53,892 nt of DNA from CAJJDF01 sp965655625 (GCA_965655625.1 CBFHHA010000012.1:1-53892), one strand, 5' to 3'; positions 25,839 through 34,472 are shown, numbered from the stretch's first letter. A program made the numbers and translations. The notes: generated by a model from the letters alone, not told the origin.

Positions 25839-26639
25839 ATGGTAGTATTTTACAACATGTCAGAAAATGAGGTGAAATCCTACCCAGATTTCCATTTATC
25901 CATAGAGATCTACCTAAACAGAGTTTCATTGTTGCTTGTCAACAAACAAAACTCAAAGCCCGAAGCGATAGAACATCTTGCTAGAGACAACCAAGATTTT
26001 GGTGAATTGATTGAGCAAAGTAGCATCGTATCGCTTGCCTCGCCCAGTACCATTAGTGCTGCACTAATCAACTCAGTGTTTTCTCTTGTTCCCAAGGCAC
26101 TTTTTCAAGAGGAAAATACGGAACTTTACTTAGCTCAAGTAGCTGATATATCCAAGAACTACCTCGTAAAATCAGACCCGTTTAATACCCAAAACATTGT
26201 TACTTGTTTTGGAATAGATTCTGACTTACATGCCAGACTTATTTCCAAATTCCCAACCGTTCAGTTAAAACATATTTCTAGTGTTCTTTGCGACAGTATT
26301 TCGGATGGAGTTGCCATCAACTTCAGTTCGTCCAACAGCTACGAAATAGCCATCAAGCAAGACAAAAAACTAACCTATTTCAATCGATTTGAATTCGAAA
26401 ACAAAGACGAATCCATTTATTATTTGGGGCTTACAATGGAAAAACAGGGCCTCGAAATGACCCAAACTAAATTTCAGCTCTCGGGAGAGATTTTTAAAGA
26501 GGAAGAGACATTGTCTTTTTGGAACCAATTTATTCCCCAAGAAAATATTACCTTTAATGCTATAGCGGCTAGTCAACTAAATGCGATAGCCAGACATCAA
26601 TTTTTCACGCTACACAAACAACATTCATGCGTATTATAG
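25839..26639 (+). CDS. DUF3822 family protein
   Basis: The 266-residue protein has the layout of DUF3822, an actin/ASKHA-like fold seen almost only in Bacteroidota and nearly always encoded just upstream of rsmD. Visible features are a strand pattern beginning HLSIEIYLNRVSLLLVN and the late segment FWNQFIPQENITFNAIA. Its function is unknown. A second ATG lies seven codons in (MSENEVKSYP); either could be the start. The 3' end overlaps rsmD by 13 bp, so translation is coupled. No activity can be assigned from sequence. Confidence 0.78.
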   Translation: MVVFYNMSENEVKSYPDFHLSIEIYLNRVSLLLVNKQNSKPEAIEHLARDNQDFGELIEQSSIVSLASPSTISAALINSVFSLVPKALFQEENTELYLAQVADISKNYLVKSDPFNTQNIVTCFGIDSDLHARLISKFPTVQLKHISSVLCDSISDGVAINFSSSNSYEIAIKQDKKLTYFNRFEFENKDESIYYLGLTMEKQGLEMTQTKFQLSGEIFKEEETLSFWNQFIPQENITFNAIAASQLNAIARHQFFTLHKQHSCVL

Positions 26640-27169
26640 GAGGTAAATTCAAATCAAAAAGATTTAAAGCACCAAAAAACATTACGGCCCGACCCACAAC
26701 CGACTTCGCAAAGGAGGCTTTGTTCAACATTCTTAACAACCAAGTAGATATTGAGGACTTAATCGTACTGGACTTGTTTGCCGGAATTGGGAGTATTTCG
26801 CTCGAATTTGCTTCACGAGGTTCAAAAGACATAACGGTTGTAGAAAAAGACAGAAACCACATGAAATTCATCAATAAAATGGTGGAAGAATTGGACTTGT
26901 TTGAATCAGTTCATACAGTCCAGCTCGATGTGTTTAAATACCTAAAAACTTGCAGCCGTCAATTCAACCTGATTTTTGCAGATCCGCCCTATTCCATGGA
27001 GGCTGGTCTTGATATCCCTCAACTTATTTTTGACAACAATTTATTGGTTCCAGGTGGCATGTTGGTTTATGAGCATCAAAAAAATATAATCCCAAAAGAT
27101 CACAACAACTTTATAGAAACAAGAAATTACGGCAACTTGAGCTTTTCTTTTTATGAAATGCCAGGGTAA
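26627..27169 (+). CDS. rsmD: 16S rRNA (guanine(966)-N2)-methyltransferase RsmD
   Basis: RsmD methylates G966 of 16S rRNA in the assembled 30S subunit using S-adenosylmethionine. The 180-residue protein has the family start MRIIGGKFKSKRF, ARPTTDFAKEALFNIL, the SAM-binding VLDLFAGIGSISLE (about 47-60), and the catalytic DPPY at 119-122. Length is normal. Its start lies inside the end of the DUF3822 gene, a conserved pairing in this phylum. It converges on a minus-strand membrane-protein gene with 25 bp between and no hairpin. Confidence 0.95.
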   Translation: MRIIGGKFKSKRFKAPKNITARPTTDFAKEALFNILNNQVDIEDLIVLDLFAGIGSISLEFASRGSKDITVVEKDRNHMKFINKMVEELDLFESVHTVQLDVFKYLKTCSRQFNLIFADPPYSMEAGLDIPQLIFDNNLLVPGGMLVYEHQKNIIPKDHNNFIETRNYGNLSFSFYEMPG

Positions 27170-27194
27170 CAGGAAAGAAAACTAGAATCTCTTT

Positions 27195-27776
27195 TTACAA
27201 CCTTACGAGATAAGTCACAATTTCTATAAAGAAAGACAACCCAATTGCAATCATGATTCTTTTTAGTCCGACTGACAAAGTACTTTTTGCCGAGTTGAGG
27301 CTCAAAAGAATTGAAATCAACAAAAAGCAAATTGCATTTTTGTAGAAAGAAAACTGCGAACCAAAAGCAAATTCTTGATTGGTAAATCGCGCCACAAAAA
27401 ATCCTAAAATCGACACAGACAACAACAAAAGAAACAACCTTAGAGTTCTGTATCTCCCCTTATTTATGTCCCACAACAACATGAGCGAAAAACCTATGAC
27501 TGTCAGGTTCTTAAGCATATTGAATCCACTTCGATCAATCAGAGCAAAACCTTGTACATCAGCTATGAGGTAGAACAAACTAAAACCTAATGAAATGAGC
27601 AAAAAGGAGTATTTGGATATTTTTTTATTGAAAAACAAACCCAGTGAAATCAGTCCCAAACCAAAATCTGTGTATTCTGGAGAAAATGCAAAACTACCCG
27701 AGGTGAGCAAATAACTTCCTCCGTATAGTAAAATGATTAAGATGTAAACGATAAATACTTTGTTGTCCTTTTTCAT
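27195..27776 (-). CDS. multi-pass membrane protein of unknown function
   Basis: The 193-residue protein is almost wholly hydrophobic, with about six helices separated by short basic loops (NKKISKYS, NKGRYRT, KSTLSVGLKR). No family or motif is recognised. It stands alone, convergent with rsmD and divergent from the FadH-like gene. The frame is intact with an ATG start and biased codon use like its neighbours, so it is likely real, but nothing more can be said about its job. Confidence 0.6.
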   Translation of the reverse strand: MKKDNKVFIVYILIILLYGGSYLLTSGSFAFSPEYTDFGLGLISLGLFFNKKISKYSFLLISLGFSLFYLIADVQGFALIDRSGFNMLKNLTVIGFSLMLLWDINKGRYRTLRLFLLLLSVSILGFFVARFTNQEFAFGSQFSFYKNAICFLLISILLSLNSAKSTLSVGLKRIMIAIGLSFFIEIVTYLVRL

Positions 27777-27906
27777 TTCTTATAGTTTATGGTGGTTCAA
27801 ATTCTTACTATTTCATCCCTCACTCGTTATTTTTATCTCCCTAATGGATCCAAAAAAAGTTAGAATTAATGTATTTTAGTACAAGAATCGACAAATATAC
27901 TAAACT

Positions 27907-29928
27907 ATGACAACCTCTAGCTATCCACATTTACTCGAACCTCTTGATTTGGGCTTTACAACGCTCAAAAACCGAGTAATTATGGGAAGTATGCATACTG
28001 GGTTGGAAGAAGAAAAAAATGGATTTGAGCGAATGGCAGCCTATTTTGCAGAACGCGCAACAGGTGAAGTTGGATTGATGGTGACAGGTGGAATAGCGCC
28101 CAATCGCCAAGGATGGACAGCCCCGTTCTCAAGTAAAATGACGAACAAAAGAGAGGCTCGAAAACACAAAAAAATCACCAAAGCTGTTCATGATGCAGAT
28201 GGAAAAATTTGTATGCAAATTCTACACTCAGGTCGTTATGGCTACCATCCCTTGGCAGTTGCTCCTAGTCCAATAAAATCTCCTATAAGTCCTTTCAAAC
28301 CCTGGAAACTGAGCGGATGGGGAGTAAAACGCACCATCGGGCATTTTGTAAGAGCAGCTAAACTAGCCAAATTCGCCAATTATGACGGAGTGGAAATCAT
28401 GGGGAGCGAAGGATATTTGATTAACGAATTTGTTTCGGCAAAAACCAATAAACGAACGGATAAATGGGGGGGAAGTTTCGAAAACCGAATTCAATTTCCC
28501 TTGGAAATTATTCGTCAGACAAGAAGAGCAGTGGGCGAAAACTTTATCGTAATCTTTAGGCTTTCGATGCTCGATTTGGTGGAAGAAGGCAATACTTGGG
28601 AAGAAACGGTTTTGTTTGCTAAAGAAATTGAAAAAGCAGGTGCAACCCTAATTAATACCGGAATAGGGTGGCACGAAGCTCGCGTACCAACAATTGCGAC
28701 TATAGTTCCCAGAGGTGGATTTTCTTGGGTTACAGAAAAAATGATGAAAGAAATACAAATCCCGCTTATTACCACAAACAGAATTAATACTCCGGAAAAA
28801 GCGGAAGAAATTTTGGCAAATGGCCACGCAGATATGGTTTCTATGGCTCGCCCATTTTTGGCAGATCCAGCTATTATTAAAAAAGCTATTGAAGGACGCG
28901 AAGACGAAATAAATACATGCATCGGCTGTAATCAAGCTTGCTTGGATCATGTGTTTAAGCAAAAAACGGCTAGCTGTCTGGTGAATCCTCGAGCTTGCCA
29001 CGAAACGATATTGAACTACACTCCTACTTCTTATCCTAAGAAAATTGCTGTGGTGGGTGCGGGTCCTGCAGGACTTTCTGCCGCTACCGTTGCCGCACAA
29101 AGAGGACATCGAGTAACATTATTTGAAGCCCAAAACGAGATTGGTGGACAATTCAATATTGCTAAACTCATTCCTGGAAAGGAAGAGTTTTATGAAACCT
29201 TACGCTATTTCAAAACGTTAATTGACCTCCACAAGGTAGACCTAAAACTAGAACACAAAGCTTCAGCTCAAGAATTGTTAGGCTTTGACGAAGTCATTAT
29301 TGCTACCGGAATACATCCTCGCCAAATTCACATCGAAGGCATGGAAACTAATACAATATTGGACTACGAAGATGTATTGAAACACGGGAAACCAGTAGGC
29401 AATAAAGTAGTAATTATTGGCGCTGGTGGTATCGGGTTTGATGTGGCTGCATATCTCTCTCACGAAGGAAAATCTCCTTCTTTGGATACCGAACTATTCT
29501 TGAAAGAATGGGGAATTGATGGAACCAACACTACGAGAGGCGGACTGATAAAACCTACTCCTCATCCTTCTCCTCGACAAATAACTATGCTTCAGCGAAG
29601 TGAAACCAAAGTAGGAAAAGATTTGGGGAAAACCACGGGCTGGATTCATAGAGCTTCTCTTAAAATGAAAAAAGTTACGATGCTAAAAGGAGTTTCCTAC
29701 AACAAGATTGACCAAAAAGGGATTCATATCACCATTATGGAAAAAACTCAGTACATAGAAGCCGACACCGTTATTATTTGCGCAGGGCAAGTAAGTGTGA
29801 ACCAACTGAATGAAGAACTCATAGAGTTGGGCAAAACTCCTCACCTCATTGGCGGTGGTAAATTGGCCAAAAAAATTGATGCACAAAGAGCCATAAGAGA
29901 AGGAAGTGAATTGGGAGCAGCTATTTAA
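27907..29928 (+). CDS. NADH:flavin oxidoreductase, 2,4-dienoyl-CoA reductase (FadH)-like
   Basis: The 673-residue protein has two parts. Residues 1-330 are an Old Yellow Enzyme-type FMN barrel (MGSMHTGLEE, SEGYLINEFVS, VSMARPFLADP). Next, C338, C341, C345 and C357 form the 4Fe-4S site (CIGCNQAC...C). The rest is a dinucleotide-binding module with VVGAGPAGLSAA and IIGAGGIGFDVAA. This is the FadH/trimethylamine dehydrogenase architecture; FadH reduces 2,4-dienoyl-CoA from unsaturated fatty acids. Assignment to that substrate fits the full length and cluster but is not proven. It is a single gene followed by the accessory insert. Confidence 0.9.
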   Translation: MTTSSYPHLLEPLDLGFTTLKNRVIMGSMHTGLEEEKNGFERMAAYFAERATGEVGLMVTGGIAPNRQGWTAPFSSKMTNKREARKHKKITKAVHDADGKICMQILHSGRYGYHPLAVAPSPIKSPISPFKPWKLSGWGVKRTIGHFVRAAKLAKFANYDGVEIMGSEGYLINEFVSAKTNKRTDKWGGSFENRIQFPLEIIRQTRRAVGENFIVIFRLSMLDLVEEGNTWEETVLFAKEIEKAGATLINTGIGWHEARVPTIATIVPRGGFSWVTEKMMKEIQIPLITTNRINTPEKAEEILANGHADMVSMARPFLADPAIIKKAIEGREDEINTCIGCNQACLDHVFKQKTASCLVNPRACHETILNYTPTSYPKKIAVVGAGPAGLSAATVAAQRGHRVTLFEAQNEIGGQFNIAKLIPGKEEFYETLRYFKTLIDLHKVDLKLEHKASAQELLGFDEVIIATGIHPRQIHIEGMETNTILDYEDVLKHGKPVGNKVVIIGAGGIGFDVAAYLSHEGKSPSLDTELFLKEWGIDGTNTTRGGLIKPTPHPSPRQITMLQRSETKVGKDLGKTTGWIHRASLKMKKVTMLKGVSYNKIDQKGIHITIMEKTQYIEADTVIICAGQVSVNQLNEELIELGKTPHLIGGGKLAKKIDAQRAIREGSELGAAI

Positions 29929-30231
29929 TAAGGCAACGGGATCCTGCAAATAGGTTAAGAAACGGTTTCCTTTGTATTTTAAGCAACAAAACCTACCTTT
30001 TAAAATAAAATCTTTGATGCACAAGGATTTGAAAAAAAATAAAATTTAACTTTCTCGTAACAACAAGTTGCAGGCAATTAACATAGTTATCAAAAGCGGT
30101 TCGGTTTGAACATATTCGAGTGCTTTCCTTACTTGGATGAGAAAATAAAGAGGAAAAAAAATAGACTGTTTTAGGAGTTTGTAACAATATACTAACTCGT
30201 TCGCCTTAGGGTGGGCACAAAAACAAAAACA
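29929..30231. other. intergenic region of about 300 bp bordering the accessory insert
   Basis: No gene is seen. The stretch is AT-rich and patchy. It contains AACAAGTTGCAGGCAATTA near 30061 and TATACTAACTCGTT at 30188-30201, both like the junction sequences that often separate accessory cassettes in Bacteroidota. A clear terminator for the FadH-like gene is not visible, nor a TAnnTTTG promoter box for the lipoprotein gene. Confidence 0.5.
30188..30201 (+). repeat. left copy of flanking direct repeat TATACTAACTCGTT
   Basis: This 14-mer recurs as the 13-mer TATACTAACCGTT at 31398-31410, differing by one missing T. The two copies lie in the same orientation and bracket the lipoprotein/membrane-protein pair. 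Confidence 0.5.
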
Positions 30232-30993
30232 ATGAAAACGAACATTTTAAAATACTCAATATTAACAGCAATTCTTGGAATTGCACTTTGGTCTTGTAAA
30301 AAAGATGAACCATCTAACCAAGTTATAAATTTTACAGAATCACAAAAAATGATAACGATGAGTCCAGAGCAATTCGGACAACTCCACAATCAATATCTCG
30401 CAGAGGCTATTAATCATTTTAATACAGGAAAATTTCATAAAGAGGCATTTATGGCTTTAGATTTCCCTCAACTAACAAAAGCACAACAATCAACTATCTA
30501 TGACCAACATACTAACTTATCTATGGAACAAATGAAAAATTACACATTTCAAAATTTCAATAGCGAAAGTTCAAAAAATTATTATGCTAGAGTTGAATTG
30601 GCGGTCGATAATCATGATGACTACAATCTATTAGTTAGTGAATTAAACGAAATAAAAAATGAAATAGCATTAAATAGTCAAAATAATGATAAAAATCTTT
30701 TATTTATTTACATTGAAACTATAAAATCATCTGCGTATTTTTGGACACCCACAGAATTAGGAGGTTCTGGACAAGGAGTATTATATGCAGCAAGACCTTA
30801 TTGTTCTCATTGCTCAGGAGGTGGAAACAAACCTGATACAGATTCATGGATTAAAGCAGACGGTAGAGGAGCAGGTTATGGAATGAGCTTTTGGGCTGTG
30901 AGTGGTCTTTTTTTAGGGGGACCTGTTGGAGGAGTTACTGGATTTCTCTATGGGGCGGTATCAGGAGCAATTTCAAATTCATTTTTACCGTAA
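30232..30993 (+). CDS. lipoprotein with C-terminal glycine-zipper helix
   Basis: The 253-residue protein has a lipoprotein signal with LWSC, the lipidated Cys being C22. The body (about 30-180) is hydrophilic and probably helical. Then come PYCSHCSGGG (C191, C194), KADGRGAGYG, and a hydrophobic C-terminal helix (about 219-252). In that helix glycines fall at 225, 229, 233, 237, 241 and 245, a perfect six-step GxxxG zipper. Such helices pack tightly in membranes and occur in two-peptide bacteriocins and pore formers, so a membrane-active role is plausible but unproven. The ATG at 30232 is preferred to a GTG at 30211 since it gives a clean signal. It is 4 bp from the next gene. Confidence 0.75.
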   Translation: MKTNILKYSILTAILGIALWSCKKDEPSNQVINFTESQKMITMSPEQFGQLHNQYLAEAINHFNTGKFHKEAFMALDFPQLTKAQQSTIYDQHTNLSMEQMKNYTFQNFNSESSKNYYARVELAVDNHDDYNLLVSELNEIKNEIALNSQNNDKNLLFIYIETIKSSAYFWTPTELGGSGQGVLYAARPYCSHCSGGGNKPDTDSWIKADGRGAGYGMSFWAVSGLFLGGPVGGVTGFLYGAVSGAISNSFLP

Positions 30994-30997
30994 TTCT

Positions 30998-31237
30998 ATG
31001 GGTGCTTTTAAAATTAACAAAGTTGAAATAAGTATAATTTTTCTATTTATTGCATTTTGTACATTTGTTATATTTATTGGGGAAATGTACTTTTATCACT
31101 TTAGTCAGTCCCAAGCAATTTTAAAACAAGAAATTAATCATCTTTTATTTTGGTCTTTTATAAAAGCCTTAATAATTAATGTTGGTTTTATCTTTTTGTA
31201 TTATTCTAGAAAAATAAAAGCCCGTAGCAAGGTATAA
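30998..31237 (+). CDS. 79-residue two-helix membrane protein, possible partner or immunity-like protein
   Basis: The ATG at 30998 begins 4 bp after the stop of the glycine-zipper lipoprotein. The product has two membrane helices (about 11-32 and 51-70), a loop containing HFSQSQAILKQEINH, and a basic C-terminus (SRKIKARSKV), which predicts both termini in the cytoplasm. No family is recognised. Size, topology and tight linkage resemble immunity proteins of class II bacteriocins, though such proteins are diverse and this is inference. A hairpin terminator follows 8 bp later, so the two genes form a closed unit. Confidence 0.65.
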   Translation: MGAFKINKVEISIIFLFIAFCTFVIFIGEMYFYHFSQSQAILKQEINHLLFWSFIKALIINVGFIFLYYSRKIKARSKV

Positions 31238-31245
31238 AAATTCAT

Positions 31246-31280
31246 AGGGCGTTTGAAGTTAATTCAAACGCCCTTTTTTA
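31246..31280 (+). terminator. rho-independent terminator after the lipoprotein pair
   Basis: Perfect 12-base arms AGGGCGTTTGAA (31246-31257) and TTCAAACGCCCT (31263-31274) surround a 5-base loop and run into a T6 tract. This is a strong terminator for the two-gene unit. Confidence 0.85.
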
Positions 31281-31293
31281 TTTATAAGTCCAC

Positions 31294-31405
31294 TTAATAT
31301 AAAATTTGGCATTTAAGCGAAAAATAAACACAATATTTTTTTATATAGCTAAGAAATAAACCGAAACGAAAGTGCTTTTTAAATGCCCTACGCCTATTAT
31401 ACTAA
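31294..31405. repeat. long imperfect inverted repeat (cassette-end hairpin)
   Basis: Outer arms TTAATATAA (31294-31302) and TTATACTAA (31397-31405) pair with one mismatch. Inner arms GGCATTTAA (31308-31316) and TTAAATGCC (31379-31387) pair perfectly and extend by GC with a 3-base bulge. About 55 bases of loop, including AAACCGAAACGAAAG, lie between. A long hairpin with unpaired bulges is reminiscent of integron attC sites, but the attC core sequence is not clearly met. The right copy of the direct repeat overlaps the outer right arm. Confidence 0.5.
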
Positions 31406-31410
31406 CCGTT
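31398..31410 (+). repeat. right copy of flanking direct repeat TATACTAACCGTT
   Basis: Near-identical to 30188-30201. It lies 11 bp beyond the ruvB stop codon and marks the right boundary of the accessory insert. Confidence 0.5.
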
Positions 31411-31420
31411 ACATAAATGC

Positions 31421-32449
31421 CTAAAACAAACCTCCCTGAGAAAACCCTTTATCCAAACCTAAGTGTTTAAATGCCTTTTCGGTAGCTTGTCTTCCTCGTG
31501 AGGTACGCATGAGGTAACCTTCTTTTATTAAAAATGGCTCATACACTTCCTCAATCGTTCCGTCTTGCTCACCTACTGCTGTAGCAATGGTTTTCAAGCC
31601 AACTGGTCCTCCTTTAAACTTTTCAATAATGGCAGACAAAATTTTGTTGTCCATTTCATCCAGTCCGTTAGCATCTACATTTAACGCCTCCAGTCCAATT
31701 TTGGTAATGGCTTTGTCAATTTTTCCATCTCCCTTTACCTGAGCAAAATCTCTTACCCTTCGTAGCAATGCATTAGCAATCCTAGGAGTACCTCTACTTC
31801 TACTGGCTATTTCGTAGGCTGCATCATACTCAATGGGCACGTCTAAAATTCCAGCCGAACGCTCCACAATGTCAGTCAATATGTTAGAATCGTAGTACTC
31901 CAACCTAGAGTTTATTCCAAATCTAGCACGAAGTGGAGCTGTCAATAAACCAGATCGGGTGGTAGCACCAATTAAGGTAAATTTGCTCAATTCTATCTGC
32001 ACAGAACGCGCATTGGGCCCGGAATCTATCATAATATCAATTCTAAAATCCTCCATGGCAGAATACAAATACTCTTCAATCACAGGGCTCAATCTATGAA
32101 TCTCATCAATGAACAACACATCTCCATCTTCGAGGTTGGTTAGTAAACCGGCCAAATCTCCAGGCTTATCCAATACCGGACCTGAGGTTACTTTAAATCC
32201 AACACCTAGCTCATTGGCTACGATATTTGAAAGCGTAGTTTTTCCCAATCCAGGAGGCCCATGCAACAACACATGATCCAAGGCCTCTCCTCGTTGCTTT
32301 GCTGCCAAAACAAAAATCTGAAGATTGTCCGTTACTTTTTGTTGACCTGTAAAGTCATCAAAAGATTTTGGACGTAATACTTTTTCAAATTCCGATTCGG
32401 GACTTATAAATTCTGCTTCTTCACGAAAATCAAACGATTCTTCTTCCAT
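31421..32449 (-). CDS. ruvB: Holliday junction branch migration ATPase RuvB
   Basis: RuvB drives branch migration of Holliday junctions with RuvA. The 342-residue AAA+ protein has Walker A GPPGLGKTT (64-72), Walker B LFIDEIHRL (about 111-119), the sensor ATTRSG, and the C-terminal winged helix with TSRGRQATEKAF. Length is normal. ruvA is not in this window. A minus-strand TATATTTG box lies 18 bp upstream of the ATG. The stop codon directly abuts the cassette-end repeat, so the insert entered right behind this gene. Confidence 0.97.
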   Translation of the reverse strand: MEEESFDFREEAEFISPESEFEKVLRPKSFDDFTGQQKVTDNLQIFVLAAKQRGEALDHVLLHGPPGLGKTTLSNIVANELGVGFKVTSGPVLDKPGDLAGLLTNLEDGDVLFIDEIHRLSPVIEEYLYSAMEDFRIDIMIDSGPNARSVQIELSKFTLIGATTRSGLLTAPLRARFGINSRLEYYDSNILTDIVERSAGILDVPIEYDAAYEIASRSRGTPRIANALLRRVRDFAQVKGDGKIDKAITKIGLEALNVDANGLDEMDNKILSAIIEKFKGGPVGLKTIATAVGEQDGTIEEVYEPFLIKEGYLMRTSRGRQATEKAFKHLGLDKGFSQGGLF

Positions 32450-32466
32450 AGTGTGTATTGATTAGT

Positions 32467-32474
32467 CAAATATA
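32467..32474 (-). promoter_or_regulatory. -7 element TATATTTG upstream of ruvB
   Basis: Exact TAnnTTTG on the minus strand; the predicted leader to the ATG at 32449 is about 14 nt. No -33 box is seen at normal spacing. Confidence 0.4.
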
Positions 32475-32541
32475 AAAAAATCTGAATGATCCTGTCGGTA
32501 AAATGAGCGAGGAAATTGACTTCAAAATTTCGACAAAGGGA

Positions 32542-34341
32542 TTATTTGTAGTATTCCCTCAGAGCTCTCAACTGTTTTTGATTGATGACTTCCAGCAGTT
32601 GTTCATCACTTGCTTTTTTTACATTCAGCAAGGATTTAAATTGTTTCAATAGAATTTCAGCAGACTTCTCTCCTATTCCCGAAATCTCAGTGAGTTCGGT
32701 ACCAAAAGCATTCTTACTCCTCTTATTTCGATGATGGGTAATCCCAAATCTGTGGGCTTCGTTCCTCAATTGCTGAATGGTTTTCAACGATTCCGATTTT
32801 TTATCGATGTACAACGGAACCGAATCTCCTGGAAAAAATATTTCTTCCAACCTTTTGGCAATTCCCACGATGGCAATTTTTCCCATCAATCCCAAATCAT
32901 TCAGAGCCTTTACTCCCGAACTCAACTGACCTTTTCCTCCATCCACAATCACCAACTGAGGCAGTGGTTGGTTTTCATCTAGCAATCTTTTGTATCGTCT
33001 GTAAACCACTTCTTCCATCGATGCAAAATCATCGGGCCCCTCTACTGTTTTGATATTAAAATGACGGTAATCCTTTTTAGAAGGTTTGGCGTTTTTAAAA
33101 ACCACACAAGCTGCTACCGCATTGGTCCCCTGAAAATTGGAGTTATCAAAACACTCGATATGAAACGGCTTCTCTTTCAGTCGTAAGTCCTTTTGAATTT
33201 GATCTACAATTCGGTTTGCATGCCTTTCCGGATCTACAATTTTTAGGGTTTTTAGTCTGTCAAATTTGTATTGCCGAACATTATTCATCGAAAAATCAAT
33301 CAACTTTTTCTTGTCGCCAATCTGCGGAACAATCATTTTTACCGATTCATCCAATCCGTATTCCACCTCAATGTTCGTAAAAATAGTTTTCGAGCTACTC
33401 CTGAATTTATTTCTCAACTCCAAAATGGCGAGCTGAAGCATTTCCTCATTCGTTTCCTCCAGCTTTTTCTTGATTTCGATGGTACTCGACTGCACCACGG
33501 TTCCATTTATCACCTTAATAAAGTTCACGTAACCCGCATTTACATCAGAGTCGATGGTAAACACATCCACGTCATTAATCTTAGGATTCACCACCGTAGA
33601 TTTTGATTGATAATCCTTCAGAAGCTCAATTTTCTCTTTCATCTCCTGAGCTTTTTCAAATTCCAGCTCCTCAGAGAAACGGAGCATTTTACCTTTCAAA
33701 TAATCAATTACGCTTTTGGTTTCTCCTTTCAGAATTTGACGAATCTGCGCAATATTCTCGTTGTAACTCTCTTCCGAATGTAGATTTTCGCAGGGCCCTT
33801 TGCATTTTTTTAGGTGATAATCCAAACACACTTTGAATTTTCCTTCGCCAATATTCTCCTTTGATAAATTAAAATTACACGTTCTTATCGGATAAATCTC
33901 TTTGAGTAAATTAATCACCACACGAACTACTTTAGGATTAGTGAATGGACCAAAATATTCTGAGCCATCTTTTATCACATTTCTTGTAGAAAACAAACGA
34001 GGAAATCGTTCTTTTTTCACACAGACATAAGGGTATGTCTTGTCGTCTTTTAGTAAAATATTGTAACGTGGCTGGTGTTTTTTTATCAGGGTGTTTTCCA
34101 ATAGCAATGCATCGTACTCAGTAGGAGTTACGATGTATTTTATCTCCTCTATTTTACTAACCAGCACTTGAGTTTTTGCCTGTTGGTGTTTCTTTGTATT
34201 AAAATAAGAGCGCACTCTATTCTTTAGGTTTTTGGCTTTACCCACATAAATCACCGTTCCTTTTTTGTCGAAATAGCGGTACACACCCGGAGAATCCGGC
34301 AATATTTTCAAAACGTTGGTTATGGTTTCTTTTATTTCCAA
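32542..34341 (-). CDS. uvrC: excinuclease ABC subunit C
   Basis: UvrC makes the two incisions in nucleotide excision repair. From a TTG start at 34341 the product has 599 residues. It contains an N-terminal GIY-YIG domain (SPGVYRYFD, VIYVGKAKNLKNRV), a Cys-containing stretch (KVCLDYHLKKCKGPC), a UVR motif (FEKAQEMKEKIELLKD), the RNase H-like nuclease domain (ECFDNSNFQGTNAVAA, VIVDGGKGQL) and a C-terminal helix-hairpin-helix pair. The frame stays open upstream to 34455, but those 38 residues are not UvrC-like and cover the divergent promoter region. TTG as start is unusual but fits the family N-terminus (EIKETITNVLKILPDSPG). Confidence 0.93.
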   Translation of the reverse strand: MEIKETITNVLKILPDSPGVYRYFDKKGTVIYVGKAKNLKNRVRSYFNTKKHQQAKTQVLVSKIEEIKYIVTPTEYDALLLENTLIKKHQPRYNILLKDDKTYPYVCVKKERFPRLFSTRNVIKDGSEYFGPFTNPKVVRVVINLLKEIYPIRTCNFNLSKENIGEGKFKVCLDYHLKKCKGPCENLHSEESYNENIAQIRQILKGETKSVIDYLKGKMLRFSEELEFEKAQEMKEKIELLKDYQSKSTVVNPKINDVDVFTIDSDVNAGYVNFIKVINGTVVQSSTIEIKKKLEETNEEMLQLAILELRNKFRSSSKTIFTNIEVEYGLDESVKMIVPQIGDKKKLIDFSMNNVRQYKFDRLKTLKIVDPERHANRIVDQIQKDLRLKEKPFHIECFDNSNFQGTNAVAACVVFKNAKPSKKDYRHFNIKTVEGPDDFASMEEVVYRRYKRLLDENQPLPQLVIVDGGKGQLSSGVKALNDLGLMGKIAIVGIAKRLEEIFFPGDSVPLYIDKKSESLKTIQQLRNEAHRFGITHHRNKRSKNAFGTELTEISGIGEKSAEILLKQFKSLLNVKKASDEQLLEVINQKQLRALREYYK

Positions 34342-34403
34342 AAAATAGATTTTATGAATTGTTCTAAAGTAATAATATAAGACAATTAAGTTAAGATTTG
34401 GCA

Positions 34404-34411
34404 CAAATTTA
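34404..34411 (-). promoter_or_regulatory. -7 element TAAATTTG for uvrC
   Basis: Minus-strand TAnnTTTG match that would start uvrC mRNA near 34400, leaving a leader of about 59 nt to the TTG start. It lies next to the plus-strand box at 34413-34420, giving back-to-back divergent promoters. Confidence 0.35.
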
Positions 34412-34412
34412 G

Positions 34413-34420
34413 TATTTTTG
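34413..34420 (+). promoter_or_regulatory. -7 element TATTTTTG for the universal stress protein gene
   Basis: Exact TAnnTTTG match with a predicted leader of about 49 nt to the ATG at 34473. The -33 region lacks a clear TTG. Confidence 0.4.
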
Positions 34421-34472
34421 ATATTAAGAAAATTTCTCTTACATTTATTATACAATCACAACATAATCCACA

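Noticed and set aside
34342..34455. Longer uvrC start at 34455
   Set aside because: The added 38 residues do not match UvrC and cover the divergent promoter region of the stress-protein gene.
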